Shown here: piece by piece, positions 16,292 to 23,808 of the stretch
How positions within the stretch are numbered: the first letter of the stretch is position 1
Layout: each line of letters opens with the position of its first letter
Assembly (NCBI GenBank): GCA_015068555.1
Contig: SVKI01000012.1
Coordinates: 1 to 40,816 of the forward strand
DNA: 40,816 nucleotides
Direction: 5' to 3'
Origin: Oscillospiraceae bacterium
GTDB taxonomy: Bacteria; Bacillota; Clostridia; UBA1381; UBA9506
Made by a program: the position numbers and the translations under genes
Notes under the pieces: model-generated
Database searches by the model: none
What the model was told of the DNA's origin: nothing
Seen by the model: only the letters and a program-made list of their open reading frames with translations

Positions 16292-16723
16292 CTACTTGCG
16301 TAAGGTTTTAAAGAAGCTTTTGAGCAGCGCCTGGCACTCTGCTTCCATAATACCACCATAAACCTCAATGCCACTTCCGCGCAGAAGGTCGTATTTCCCA
16401 CCGCAAGCACCGACAGCAGGGTCGTAGGCGCCAAAGTACACCCTGTCAGGTTTAGCCAGCAAAATGGCGCCGGCGCACATGGGGCATGGTTCTAAAGTCA
16501 CATATAAAGAACAACCGGCAAGGCGCCTGTAGGTTGGGGTGGAAAGTGCCTGAGAGAGCAGGGAAAATTCTGCGTGTCGTAGGGGATTTTCTTCCGCTTC
16601 GGTTGTGTTATGTGCGCGGAAAATGATTTGCTTATCCTTCACCAAAACAGCACCGACGGGTACTTCGTTCAGCTCGGCCGCTATTTTTGCTTCCTGCAGA
16701 GCTTCTATCATAAATGGATTCAT
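16292..16723 (-). CDS. tadA: tRNA adenosine(34) deaminase TadA
   Basis: A 143-aa zinc deaminase converting A34 to inosine in the tRNA-Arg(ACG) anticodon. The zinc ligands and catalytic Glu are H50-A-E52 and P-C80-x2-C83 (PCPMCAGA). RVYFGAYDPAVGACGG follows the family pattern. The start ATG overlaps the stop of the preceding methyltransferase gene by 4 bp, indicating translational coupling. Confidence 0.93.
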   Translation of the reverse strand: MNPFMIEALQEAKIAAELNEVPVGAVLVKDKQIIFRAHNTTEAEENPLRHAEFSLLSQALSTPTYRRLAGCSLYVTLEPCPMCAGAILLAKPDRVYFGAYDPAVGACGGKYDLLRGSGIEVYGGIMEAECQALLKSFFKTLRK

Positions 16724-17496
16724 GAGAGCCTCCCGGCATTTGCCTCATACATTAAGATAGCAGCAGCGGCGGCTACATTGAGAGATTCGGCGCTGCCCGC
16801 CATGGGGATTTTCACAACCACATCGGCAGCCTCTGTAACAGGTTTTGAAACGCCCTTGGATTCATTACCCACAACGATAATGAGGTTTTCTTCAGGTGCA
16901 AAATCGCCGAGGCTGATAGAGGTTTCCGTCAAGGATGAAACGGCTAATTGAAATCCGCCTTTCTGCATGGTTTTAAGTGACTCAAGGTCTATATCGGTAT
17001 ACAGGCTGATATGAAATAAAGAGCCCATAGTCGAACGGACTAATTTGGGATTAAATGGATCAACGCACAAGGGCGAGAGCATAACACCATCATAGCCCAG
17101 TGCATCGGCAGAACGCAGGATAGAGCCAAGATTTCCCGGATCGCGCACTTGGTCGCAGTAGATAAACCTTCCTTTTTGCGGAAGGGGTGGTGTTTCGCGA
17201 AAGGCACAGGTGCATACAATTCCCTGTGGCGTTTTCGTATCGGCCATTTTGGCAAGCAGATGCGTTGGCACGCGGTATGTGGGAATGTCGACCAGGTTTT
17301 CGCTAATCTGCTGTGGCAAGGTATAGTCATCCGCGTAAAAAACGGTGTTAATTACATAGGAAGACTGCAGAGCCCAAAGGACAGAAAGCTCTCCTTCTAC
17401 CAAAAATTCACCGAATCGCTCACGGTATTTTTTCTCTTTTAAACTGGCTGTTTGCTTAATGAGCGGATGGTCTGCTCTTGTGATTTCTTGCTGCAT
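16720..17496 (-). CDS. SpoU/TrmH-family RNA 2'-O-methyltransferase (RlmB-like)
   Basis: A 258-aa SPOUT methyltransferase with an N-terminal substrate-binding part (HPLIKQTASLKEKKYR...FLVEGE) and a C-terminal knot domain. Family motif 1 is RDPGNLGSILRSADALG, motif 2 is IIVVGNESKGVS and motif 3 is IPMAGSAESLNVAAAAAILMYE, all well preserved. The probable target is ribose 2'-O in 23S rRNA or tRNA. An in-frame TTG seven codons upstream was rejected because AGGAGG lies 5 bp before the ATG used. It heads an operon with tadA and perhaps the DMT gene. Confidence 0.9.
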   Translation of the reverse strand: MQQEITRADHPLIKQTASLKEKKYRERFGEFLVEGELSVLWALQSSYVINTVFYADDYTLPQQISENLVDIPTYRVPTHLLAKMADTKTPQGIVCTCAFRETPPLPQKGRFIYCDQVRDPGNLGSILRSADALGYDGVMLSPLCVDPFNPKLVRSTMGSLFHISLYTDIDLESLKTMQKGGFQLAVSSLTETSISLGDFAPEENLIIVVGNESKGVSKPVTEAADVVVKIPMAGSAESLNVAAAAAILMYEANAGRLS

Positions 17497-17528
17497 GAGG
17501 CCCTCCTGTGGATACAATTACTTTTTTT

Positions 17529-17557
17529 ATTGTATAATCAGTGAACGATGTAGTCAA
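17529..17557 (-). promoter_or_regulatory. Sigma-A promoter of the methyltransferase-tadA operon
   Basis: On the minus strand, TTGACT (17557-17552), a 17-bp spacer and TACAAT (17534-17529). The -35 lies inside the palindrome GTAGTCAATG-TGC-CATTGACTAC (17550-17572), which could act as an operator or be the end of the adjoining repeat. Confidence 0.75.
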
Positions 17558-17710
17558 TGTGCCATTGACTACAAATGAATAATTAATAATGAATGATGAA
17601 TAATTGTAGTTGAAAATCGTCAAAAACGATTTTCTTCATTTAAGTGTGCGTAGCACATTGTAGGGGCGGTTCACGAACCGCCCGCGGGACATTCGTGAAT
17701 GTCCCCTACA
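17550..17710. repeat. Cluster of palindromes (MITE-like intergenic repeat)
   Basis: Five perfect or near-perfect hairpins stand in series: GTAGTCAATG/CATTGACTAC (17550-17572), GAAAATCGT/ACGATTTTC (17612-17634), TGTGC/GCACA (17645-17657), GGGCGGTTCACGAACCGCCC (17664-17683) and GGGACATTCGTGAATGTCCC (17686-17705). The last two are enclosed by TGTAGGGG (17659) and CCCCTACA (17703-17710). An A/T-rich GAATAATTAATAATGAATGATGAATAA stretch separates the first two, written here only as its pattern of ATGAAT-like repeats. No coding frame fits. Confidence 0.65.
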
Positions 17711-17787
17711 AGCCGTCAGGTGAATTTAGCTGAATAAATTTAACAAGATTAAATCTATTCTAGAATCAGTGTATAAATTAGATGCCT

Positions 17788-18141
17788 CTATTTAATAGGT
17801 TCAAATTTAAACTGTTCATTTAAGTATTCATCCAATGTACCATCAATTCTATCGAAATGGTGTGTTCCCTCTGACAGTTTTAAATCATTTGCCTGCATAT
17901 ATAATGAAATTGTCTTCCTTATTGGTTCAGGTATCTGTTTTAATGCACCATACTTTTCAGGAATTTCTATAAAAACAGTATAGTCTGCCATATCATTCTC
18001 TTCAACTACTATATCATTAAAATCTTTAGAAAAATCCATTTCTGTTGTTGATGCCCAATGATATGTCATTCCTACATAGAAAGAAAGCACAATTGTCACA
18101 ATCCATAATATACCAATAATTACTTTGGATACTTTTTTCAT
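17788..18141 (-). CDS. Small membrane-anchored protein, possibly YceG/MltG-like C-terminal fold
   Basis: A 117-aa protein, not matched to a named family. Residues 6-26 form one membrane helix (VIIGILWIVTIVLSFYVGM), leaving about 90 residues outside. The outer part reads IPEPIRKTISLYMQANDLKLSEGTHHF in outline, then GTLDEYLNEQ. This resembles the 'peptide-before-glycine, Gxy.f....s..ell..l' layout of the LysM-like subdomain in MltG/YceG, but the catalytic domain is absent. Its ATG directly abuts the stop of the four-helix-bundle gene (TAAATG, with AAAGGTG as ribosome site), so the two form one transcript. It is more AT-rich than its neighbours, suggesting acquired DNA. Confidence 0.7.
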   Translation of the reverse strand: MKKVSKVIIGILWIVTIVLSFYVGMTYHWASTTEMDFSKDFNDIVVEENDMADYTVFIEIPEKYGALKQIPEPIRKTISLYMQANDLKLSEGTHHFDRIDGTLDEYLNEQFKFEPIK

Positions 18142-18504
18142 TTAATCACCTTTGCTTTCATTCTTTTTAACAGTTGTAATTGATGCAATAAGCTTTCTGC
18201 GAATAATACCACAATTATTTTTTAAGGTTTTATAGGTTTCTTCATCAAATTTGTTCTTTCTATATATTAGTTCAAGCCAATAATCTGTTTCCGAGCTTTC
18301 TTTTAAAGCAATTTCAAGTTTATGAACAAAATCAGACCTGCTTTGAGCATACTTAGCCTCGTGTATATTCGCACCAATAGAAGACGAAGAACGCAATAAT
18401 TGATTTACATACACACTACAACCTTTTATATTATCACATATATCTGAAACAGCTATTGCAAATTCTATTGATTCTTCCCTTAATTGATTTTTGTTCTGCT
18501 CCAT
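18142..18504 (-). CDS. Four-helix-bundle protein of the 23S rRNA intervening-sequence (S23/IVP, TIGR02436-type) family
   Basis: A 120-aa helical protein. The hallmark VNQLLRSSSSIGANIHEA and FVHKLEIALKESSETDYWLEL place it in the family first seen as proteins encoded in 23S rRNA intervening sequences and related in fold to the Avd accessory protein of diversity-generating retroelements. The open frame reaches 50 codons further upstream, but that part is the hairpin array. AAGGAG lies 6 bp before the ATG chosen. It is not inside an rRNA gene here. Family function is poorly known; binding to structured nucleic acid is inferred. It lies directly downstream of the hairpin array and upstream of the small membrane protein. 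Confidence 0.85.
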   Translation of the reverse strand: MEQNKNQLREESIEFAIAVSDICDNIKGCSVYVNQLLRSSSSIGANIHEAKYAQSRSDFVHKLEIALKESSETDYWLELIYRKNKFDEETYKTLKNNCGIIRRKLIASITTVKKNESKGD

Positions 18505-18519
18505 TTTGTTCTCCTTTTG

Positions 18520-18713
18520 TCGATATGCAAACTTCGTTTGCTCGATATTTTTGCTACCGCAAAATCGATATGTTTTCGCTATCCTCAAACTCGATATGAT
18601 ATGAATTCTCGTCGCATCAGCGACATATCGAGTGTGAAGCACATATCGAGTCATTTATGACATATCGAGAATTCGCAAGAATTCATATCGACGATTTCAT
18701 CTTCGATGAAATC
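18520..18713 (-). ncRNA. Ordered array of eight hairpins joined by a constant TCGATAT/ATATCGA linker
   Basis: TCGATAT occurs at 18520, 18542, 18565 and 18591; its complement ATATCGA occurs at 18625, 18643, 18662 and 18685. Between them lie different short palindromes: GCAAAC/GTTTGC, TTTTGC/GCAAAA, GTTT/AAAC, GTCGC/GCGAC, GTGT/GCAC, GTCAT/ATGAC, GAATTC/GAATTC, and last GATTTCAT/ATGAAATC. The linker sequence is fixed while the stems vary. The four left linkers can also pair with the four right ones, giving a nested palindrome of palindromes. On the minus strand it begins at a promoter start site and ends at the ribosome site of the four-helix-bundle gene, so it would be that gene's 5' leader. 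Confidence 0.75.
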
Positions 18714-18742
18714 ATTCTATCACATAAAAGAAAAAATTTCAA
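18714..18742 (-). promoter_or_regulatory. Promoter reading into the hairpin array
   Basis: On the minus strand, TTGAAA (18742-18737), a 17-bp spacer and TAGAAT (18719-18714). The predicted start near 18707 lies in the outermost hairpin of the array. Confidence 0.6.
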
Positions 18743-18760
18743 CGGAATCAGGCTTTTTAG

Positions 18761-18789
18761 TTGATTTCATTTTTTTTCTATGGTACACT
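18761..18789 (+). promoter_or_regulatory. Sigma-A promoter of the DUF4364 gene
   Basis: TTGATT (18761-18766), a 17-bp spacer and TACACT (18784-18789), 30 bp before the ATG and divergent from the array promoter. Confidence 0.7.
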
Positions 18790-18819
18790 ATACATAGCGA
18801 CAGAAAAGAGGAGCGGAAT

Positions 18820-19377
18820 ATGAAGAAAAACATATGGGAAAATGTCTATTACAGGTTAAAAGACCCGGTTGAGATTAAACTGGCTATTTTATATGTGCTT
18901 TATTATGCGGATATTCCTGTCAGTGATGTGGAGCTTAAGCATTGCATGTTAGAGGGAACCAGTGTTGATTTTATGGAGCTTTGCGACATGATTGGCCGTA
19001 TGGTGGAGGAAAATCATATCAAAACCGTTTGGCGCGATGATATGGAGAAATATGTGTTAACCCCCTCCGGCGAAGATATGATCAACATGTTTGAAAATAA
19101 GCTGCTTGCCAGCGTGAAAAACAGCCTGAAAAATTCTGTGAATCAGTATTATAAAAACGAGCAGAGCCGTAAGTCCATTCGATGCGATGTTGTTCCTGTT
19201 TTTGAGAACGGTTTTTGCGTGAATTTAGAATTGAAAGAGGGCAAGCATGAGCTTTTAACGCTTTCTTTGTTTGCGGGTGATAAACAGCGTGCACTTTCTA
19301 TGTGTCGTCGCTTTCGTGAAAATCCTTATGAATTTTATGAAACAGTTTGCGGCTTACTTACAAAAGAGGCAGAATAA
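18820..19377 (+). CDS. DUF4364-family protein
   Basis: A 185-aa cytosolic protein of a family widespread in Clostridia and without a settled function. The N-terminal half looks like a winged helix (IKLAILYVLYYADIPVSDVEL, then FMELCDMIGRMVEENHI and YVLTPSGEDMINMFE), so a DNA-binding or regulatory role is likely. The C-terminal half is a small mixed domain (VPVFENGFCVNLELKEGKHELLTLSLFAG). An in-frame TTG 38 codons upstream was rejected because that extension crosses the promoter; AGAGGAG precedes the ATG used. It is a single gene with its own terminator. Confidence 0.85.
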   Translation: MKKNIWENVYYRLKDPVEIKLAILYVLYYADIPVSDVELKHCMLEGTSVDFMELCDMIGRMVEENHIKTVWRDDMEKYVLTPSGEDMINMFENKLLASVKNSLKNSVNQYYKNEQSRKSIRCDVVPVFENGFCVNLELKEGKHELLTLSLFAGDKQRALSMCRRFRENPYEFYETVCGLLTKEAE

Positions 19378-19417
19378 GGCGATTTAAACAATGAAAAAAT
19401 AAAGTTATGTATATCGA

Positions 19418-19459
19418 CAAGGTGGCATCAGAATTTATCTGTATGTCACCTTTTTTTAT
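19418..19459 (+). terminator. Terminator after the DUF4364 gene
   Basis: AAGGTGGCAT pairs with ATGTCACCTT, followed by TTTTTTT. Confidence 0.8.
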
Positions 19460-19537
19460 TTTGAATACGACAAGGTTCCCTGAAATTCTCGAACTTGAGT
19501 CTACCAGATCTTTGTGAGGTTCTTATATATAATTTGA

Positions 19538-19566
19538 TTGACAAAACAGGGAAAAGATGATATGAT
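19538..19566 (+). promoter_or_regulatory. Sigma-A promoter of the LCP-rsmA operon
   Basis: TTGACA (19538-19543), a 17-bp spacer and TATGAT (19561-19566). The leader before the ATG is about 110 nt and shows no strong hairpin. Confidence 0.75.
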
Positions 19567-19683
19567 ATTATTGGTATATGTTTGAAAAAAGTTAAGAACC
19601 TATTCACAACCTGTTCATTATTGTTATGTATAATAACAAACAGAGTTTTCTATTATAAACGGAAGAGAAAGGATAGCATAATA

Positions 19684-20616
19684 ATGTTCAGAAAAAAGTT
19701 TTTCCTGTCTATGATTATTACGATATTAGTTGTGCTGACCATTGGCGGAGGATTATCGGCGGCACAGTTTTTCTTTGGCACAAACCTGTCTGCAGAGCTT
19801 GCAAAATTGTTAGACAAAGCCTCAAGTGATAAGGTCAATGTGCTTTTAATGGGTCTTGATAAGGACAAAACAAGAGCCGATGTGATTATGGTTGTTTCGG
19901 TTGACCCGGACGAAAACACGGTGAAGGTGCTTTCCATTCCCCGTGATACGCGCGTGCAATATTCTGAAAGCAGATACGATAAAATCAATCATTCCATGGG
20001 GTATAAAAACCCGGAGGAGACCATCATTCGCTTGGTTAAGCAGGTGACGGGTATGCCGATACACTACTACTGTGAAGTGGATTTTATGGGTTTTCGCAAT
20101 GTCATCGACATTTTGGGCGGCGTGGAATATGATGTGCCCATCAATATGCATTATGATGATCCGGCACAGGATTTGCACATTCATGTGAACAAAGGGCTGC
20201 AGGTGCTTGATGGTAAGGATGCCGAAGGCGTGGTTCGCTTCCGCAATACCTATGCCAACGGCGATTATGACAGAATCAATCTGCAGCAGGACTTTTTAAG
20301 AGAACTCTTTAAGCAGAAGTTACAGGCTAAGTATATTAAAAAAGCGCCGGCCATCATTAATGAAATTTATGAACACGTAACAACAAACTTCTCTGTTGCC
20401 GATGCAACAAAATATCTGGGTATGCTCAAAAGAATGACGCCTGATTCTTTGCAGACCTATACCCTGCCCGGTAACAGCCAATATATCAGCGGTATTTCTT
20501 ATTTTGTGTACGATATGCAAGAAACCAAGAAGCTGGTTTTACATGAAATGGGCTATCCCGAGGATGAAGCAAAGCGCCTAAAGGAAAGCGCCGCGCAGCA
20601 GGCGGGTAACCAATGA
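19684..20616 (+). CDS. LytR-CpsA-Psr (LCP) family wall-polymer ligase
   Basis: A 310-aa type II membrane protein: FRKKFFLSMIITILVVLTIGGGL anchors it and the rest lies outside. LCP enzymes attach undecaprenyl-linked polymers such as teichoic acids or capsule to peptidoglycan. The order VNVLLMGLDKDKTRADVIMVV, VLSIPRDTRVQ, INHSMGYKNPE, VDFMGFRNVIDILGG, LDGKDAEGVVRFRNTY and GDYDRINLQQDFL matches the family, including the pyrophosphate-binding Arg and Asp residues. The frame extends 34 codons upstream, but AAAGGA precedes only the ATG used. Its stop overlaps the rsmA start (ATGA). Confidence 0.93.
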   Translation: MFRKKFFLSMIITILVVLTIGGGLSAAQFFFGTNLSAELAKLLDKASSDKVNVLLMGLDKDKTRADVIMVVSVDPDENTVKVLSIPRDTRVQYSESRYDKINHSMGYKNPEETIIRLVKQVTGMPIHYYCEVDFMGFRNVIDILGGVEYDVPINMHYDDPAQDLHIHVNKGLQVLDGKDAEGVVRFRNTYANGDYDRINLQQDFLRELFKQKLQAKYIKKAPAIINEIYEHVTTNFSVADATKYLGMLKRMTPDSLQTYTLPGNSQYISGISYFVYDMQETKKLVLHEMGYPEDEAKRLKESAAQQAGNQ

Positions 20617-21494
20617 AAAGAAAGCATAAAGGGTTAGATGGCTCTAAAAGAGCTGTGCAGGCGCAACTCTCAAATGAAGGTCTTCGCCCGAAGAAAAGTC
20701 TCGGTCAGAACTTTCTGACGGACCAATCGGTGCTTAGCGACATCGTTTCTGCTGCGCAGTTAACAGAAGAAAGCTGTGTGCTGGAAATTGGTCCCGGTAT
20801 GGGTGCGCTGACCAAGGAACTGGCTCAGGAGGCAAAAAAGGTCGTCGCGGTGGAAATCGATACGAGCATTTTACCGGTTTTGGAGAAAAATTTGCAAGCC
20901 TTTGATAATGTGACGGTTATCAATCAGGATATATTAAAGGTTGATTTAGATGCCTTGTTCGATGAACAGTTTGGAAATAATTCGGTTAAGGTGATTGCGA
21001 ATCTGCCGTATTACATCACAACGCCGATTGTGATGAAGCTGCTTGAATCCAAACGGATTTCATCCATTGTCATCATGATTCAAAAAGAAGTGGCAGAACG
21101 GCTTGCGGCTACGGCCGGAACCAAAAGCTACGGCGCCATTACACCGGCTGTGCAATATCGTGCAGAGGTGTTTTATGTGCGCGATGTGTCACCGGAATGT
21201 TTTCACCCGGTACCGAAGGTGTGGTCCTCGGTGATAGAGCTTCGCCTACTCAAAGAAGCGCCCGTTTTTGTGCAGGACGAAAAGCATTTCTTTCATTTAG
21301 TTCACGGGGCATTTTGTCAGCGGCGTAAAACCTTTTTAAACAGTGCCGGCAGTTATCCGCAGCTTGGCGCCGATAAGGAAACGCTCAGGCAAGTGCTTAC
21401 CGAAATGGGGCTGGATGAGAATGTTCGCGGTGAATCGTTAAGCATCGAGCAATTTGCACGAATATCTAACGCTTTGGTAGAGAAAAAATCGTGA
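20613..21494 (+). CDS. rsmA: 16S rRNA (adenine1518/1519-N6)-dimethyltransferase
   Basis: A 293-aa KsgA/RsmA protein that dimethylates two adenines in the helix 45 loop of 16S rRNA late in 30S assembly. It has KKSLGQNFLTD, the SAM-binding EIGPGMGALT, VVAVEIDTSI, the catalytic IANLPYYITTPI, and CFHPVPKVWSSVI. The N-terminus is about 25 residues longer than usual and basic (KRKHKGLDGSKRA). Translation is coupled to the LCP gene by a 4-bp overlap. Confidence 0.96.
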   Translation: MKRKHKGLDGSKRAVQAQLSNEGLRPKKSLGQNFLTDQSVLSDIVSAAQLTEESCVLEIGPGMGALTKELAQEAKKVVAVEIDTSILPVLEKNLQAFDNVTVINQDILKVDLDALFDEQFGNNSVKVIANLPYYITTPIVMKLLESKRISSIVIMIQKEVAERLAATAGTKSYGAITPAVQYRAEVFYVRDVSPECFHPVPKVWSSVIELRLLKEAPVFVQDEKHFFHLVHGAFCQRRKTFLNSAGSYPQLGADKETLRQVLTEMGLDENVRGESLSIEQFARISNALVEKKS

Positions 21495-21525
21495 AAAACG
21501 ATAACAGCTTTTTATATTAAAATAC

Positions 21526-21554
21526 TTTAAAAATTCACAGCAATAAGGTATAAT
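21526..21554 (+). promoter_or_regulatory. Probable promoter of pckG
   Basis: TTTAAA (21526-21531), a 17-bp spacer and TATAAT (21549-21554). It predicts a leader of about 190 nt. Confidence 0.55.
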
Positions 21555-21562
21555 AATGGTAG

Positions 21563-21733
21563 AAAATGAAATTTTTTCAAATTAAAATTTCATTTTTGAT
21601 AAAAAACAGATAAAATCGTGATAAATCCGATGAAAAATACATATAGTAATCATGAATCACGATACATACTTTCATATACAAAACAGCTTACTGTGGTTGT
21701 ATACAGATAAAGGTGACACACATATTTGTGTCA
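21563..21733 (+). promoter_or_regulatory. Long structured leader of pckG
   Basis: A 12-bp inverted repeat (21563-21574 with 21585-21596), an ATCGTGA at 21614 with its complement TCACGAT about 40 bp on, and a TGACACA/TGTGTCA hairpin (21714-21733) just before the GGAAAGGAG ribosome site. No terminator-like T run is seen. It may control mRNA stability or translation, or hold protein-binding sites. Confidence 0.4.
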
Positions 21734-21752
21734 AAGGAAAGGAGAAACAAAA

Positions 21753-23507
21753 ATGACAAAGAACCAAGCGGTACTTGCATGGCTGGATGAGATGATTCAG
21801 CTGACCACCCCAGATGAGGTAGTATGGATAGATGGCAGTGAGGAGCAAAAGCAGCAGCTTTACGATGAAGCCTGCGCTGAAGGCGAAATGCATCAGCTGA
21901 ACCAGGAAAAACTGCCCGGTTGCTACCTGCACAGAACAGCAGAGAATGATGTTGCCCGCGTAGAGGACAGAACATTCATCTGTACCAGAACAAAAGAAGA
22001 AGCCGGCCCGACTAACAACTGGATGGAACCCCAGGAAATGTATGCCAAGCTGAAGGAGCTCTACAAAGGCAGCATGAAGGGCAGAACCATGTATGTAATT
22101 CCTTACATGATGGGTTCTTACGGCTCTCCCTTCTCGAAAATCGGTATTGAGCTGACAGACTCCCGCTACGTTGTACTGAACATGGAAATCATGACCCGTG
22201 TAGGTACCCGTGTATTAGAAGAACTGGGTGACAGTGACGATTTCGTAAAATGTCTGCATGCTAAAAAGGATGTTGACCCCGAAAACAGATACATCGTTCA
22301 TTTCCCCGAAGACAACACCATCTGGACCATTAACTCTGCTTATGGCGGTAATGTGCTTTTGGGTAAAAAGTGCTTTGCTCTGCGTATTGCCAGCAACATG
22401 GGTCACAAGGAAGGTTGGATGGCCGAGCACATGCTCATCTTAGGTCTTGAAAATCCCCAGGGTGAAGTGAAATACATTGCAGCTGCATTCCCCAGCGCTT
22501 GCGGTAAGACTAACCTCGCAATGTTAATTCCGCCCGAAGCATTAAAGGGCTACAAAGTATTCACTGTTGGTGACGACATTGCATGGCTGAGAATTGGTGA
22601 AGATGGCAGACTGTGGGCTGTTAACCCCGAAGCAGGTTTCTTCGGCGTGGCTCCCGGTACCTCTACCAAAACCAATCCCAATGCTCTTGCAACAACCATG
22701 AAGAACACAATCTTTACAAATGTATTGTTAAATACTGAAGACAACACCGTTTGGTGGGAAGGTATGGACGGCGAAGCTCCGAAGGAAGGTATCGACTGGA
22801 AGGGCAACCCCTGGACTCCCGAAAGCGGCACCAAGGGCGCTCATCCCAACTCCCGTTTCACAGCTCCTGCCAGCCAGTGCCCCTGCATTTCCAGCGAGTT
22901 TGAAGCACCCAATGGCGTGCCCATCTCTGCTATCGTATTCGGTGGCCGTCGTGCTAAGACCGCTCCCTTAGTATACGAAGCATTTGATTGGCAGCATGGT
23001 GTGTTTGTAGGTGCAACCATGGCTTCTGAAACAACAGCAGCTGCAGCCGGTGCTGTAGGTGTTGTTCGTCGTGACCCCATGGCTATGATTCCCTTCTGTG
23101 GTTACAACATGGCTGACTACTTTGCTCACTGGCTCGAAATGGGTAAAAAGATTCCCAACCCGCCGAAAATTTTCCACGTTAACTGGTTCCGTCTGGATGA
23201 CAACGGCAAGTTTATGTGGCCCGGCTTTGGTGACAACCTAAGAGTGTTGAACTGGATTTTAGACCGTTGCGAAGGCAAGGGCAATGCACAGGAAACTGCT
23301 ATCGGTTACCTGCCTGAGGCTGGCGACATCAATGTAGAAGGTCTTGACCTTGACGAAGCAACCTTAAAGCAGCTCTTAAGCGTTGATAAGTCTGTTTGGA
23401 AAGAAGAAGTTGAAAGCCAGAAAGAATTCTTCGCAAAATTCGGCGACAAACTGCCTGCCGGCATTAAAGAAGAGCTTGCTAAGCTTGAATCCAGATTAAA
23501 TGGTTAA
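21753..23507 (+). CDS. pckG: Phosphoenolpyruvate carboxykinase (GTP)
   Basis: A 584-aa GTP-dependent PEPCK interconverting oxaloacetate and PEP. In fermenters it often runs in the carboxylating direction toward succinate or replenishes oxaloacetate. The P-loop (kinase 1a) is AAFPSACGKTNLAM, kinase 2 is VGDDIAWLRIGEDG, and FFGVAPGTSTKTNPNA and PNSRFTAPASQCP follow the GTP-type pattern. Its size and motifs differ from the ATP-type PckA (about 530 aa). Codon choice is far more biased than in the neighbours (many CCC, GGC, AAC, TTC), the mark of a very highly expressed gene. The ATG follows GGAAAGGAG; nine codons upstream in frame were rejected. Confidence 0.97.
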   Translation: MTKNQAVLAWLDEMIQLTTPDEVVWIDGSEEQKQQLYDEACAEGEMHQLNQEKLPGCYLHRTAENDVARVEDRTFICTRTKEEAGPTNNWMEPQEMYAKLKELYKGSMKGRTMYVIPYMMGSYGSPFSKIGIELTDSRYVVLNMEIMTRVGTRVLEELGDSDDFVKCLHAKKDVDPENRYIVHFPEDNTIWTINSAYGGNVLLGKKCFALRIASNMGHKEGWMAEHMLILGLENPQGEVKYIAAAFPSACGKTNLAMLIPPEALKGYKVFTVGDDIAWLRIGEDGRLWAVNPEAGFFGVAPGTSTKTNPNALATTMKNTIFTNVLLNTEDNTVWWEGMDGEAPKEGIDWKGNPWTPESGTKGAHPNSRFTAPASQCPCISSEFEAPNGVPISAIVFGGRRAKTAPLVYEAFDWQHGVFVGATMASETTAAAAGAVGVVRRDPMAMIPFCGYNMADYFAHWLEMGKKIPNPPKIFHVNWFRLDDNGKFMWPGFGDNLRVLNWILDRCEGKGNAQETAIGYLPEAGDINVEGLDLDEATLKQLLSVDKSVWKEEVESQKEFFAKFGDKLPAGIKEELAKLESRLNG

Positions 23508-23559
23508 TTAGACGCTACGCGTCTGTTAAATATTTAATGGATTTCAGGAGGATTTTTAA

Positions 23560-23793
23560 ATGAAAAGCAAAATTCTGTTGGGTGCTATGTGCATGACGGT
23601 GTTGACAGGACTGTTAACCGGTTGTTCCGGTGGCAAGATGGAAACGCCGACGGTAAAACCAAGTGCATCAGCACCTGCAGGTGCCACCGCATCGGCTCAG
23701 AACGATATGCTTCCGGGCATGATGGATGATGGTACTGATACGACAGAAAATACTGCGACACCGAGTGCGTCTGCAACTGCTAAAGCTGAGTAA
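23560..23793 (+). CDS. Small secreted lipoprotein
   Basis: A 77-aa protein with a lipoprotein signal: KSKILLGAMCMTVLTGL then the lipobox LTGC with Cys at 22. The mature part is about 55 residues of low complexity rich in T, A, S, P and D (KPSASAPAGATASA, TENTATPSASATA), so it is disordered and probably wall-spanning. There is no recognisable domain. CAGGAGG precedes the ATG. It follows pckG by 50 bp with no terminator between, so it may be a readthrough partner of pckG. Confidence 0.75.
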   Translation: MKSKILLGAMCMTVLTGLLTGCSGGKMETPTVKPSASAPAGATASAQNDMLPGMMDDGTDTTENTATPSASATAKAE

Positions 23794-23808
23794 TTGAAAA
23801 CAACCTAA

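Noticed and set aside
18505-18654. 50-codon N-terminal extension of the four-helix-bundle protein
   Set aside because: It is the hairpin array read in frame. The ribosome site lies before the ATG at 18504 and the family starts there.
18520-18713. CRISPR array
   Set aside because: The constant part is only 7 nt, it changes orientation half way, and the variable parts are palindromes of 11-21 nt rather than unique spacers. No cas gene is present.
21563-21752. Known riboswitch in the pckG leader
   Set aside because: No recognised aptamer motif and no terminator; only inverted repeats are supported.
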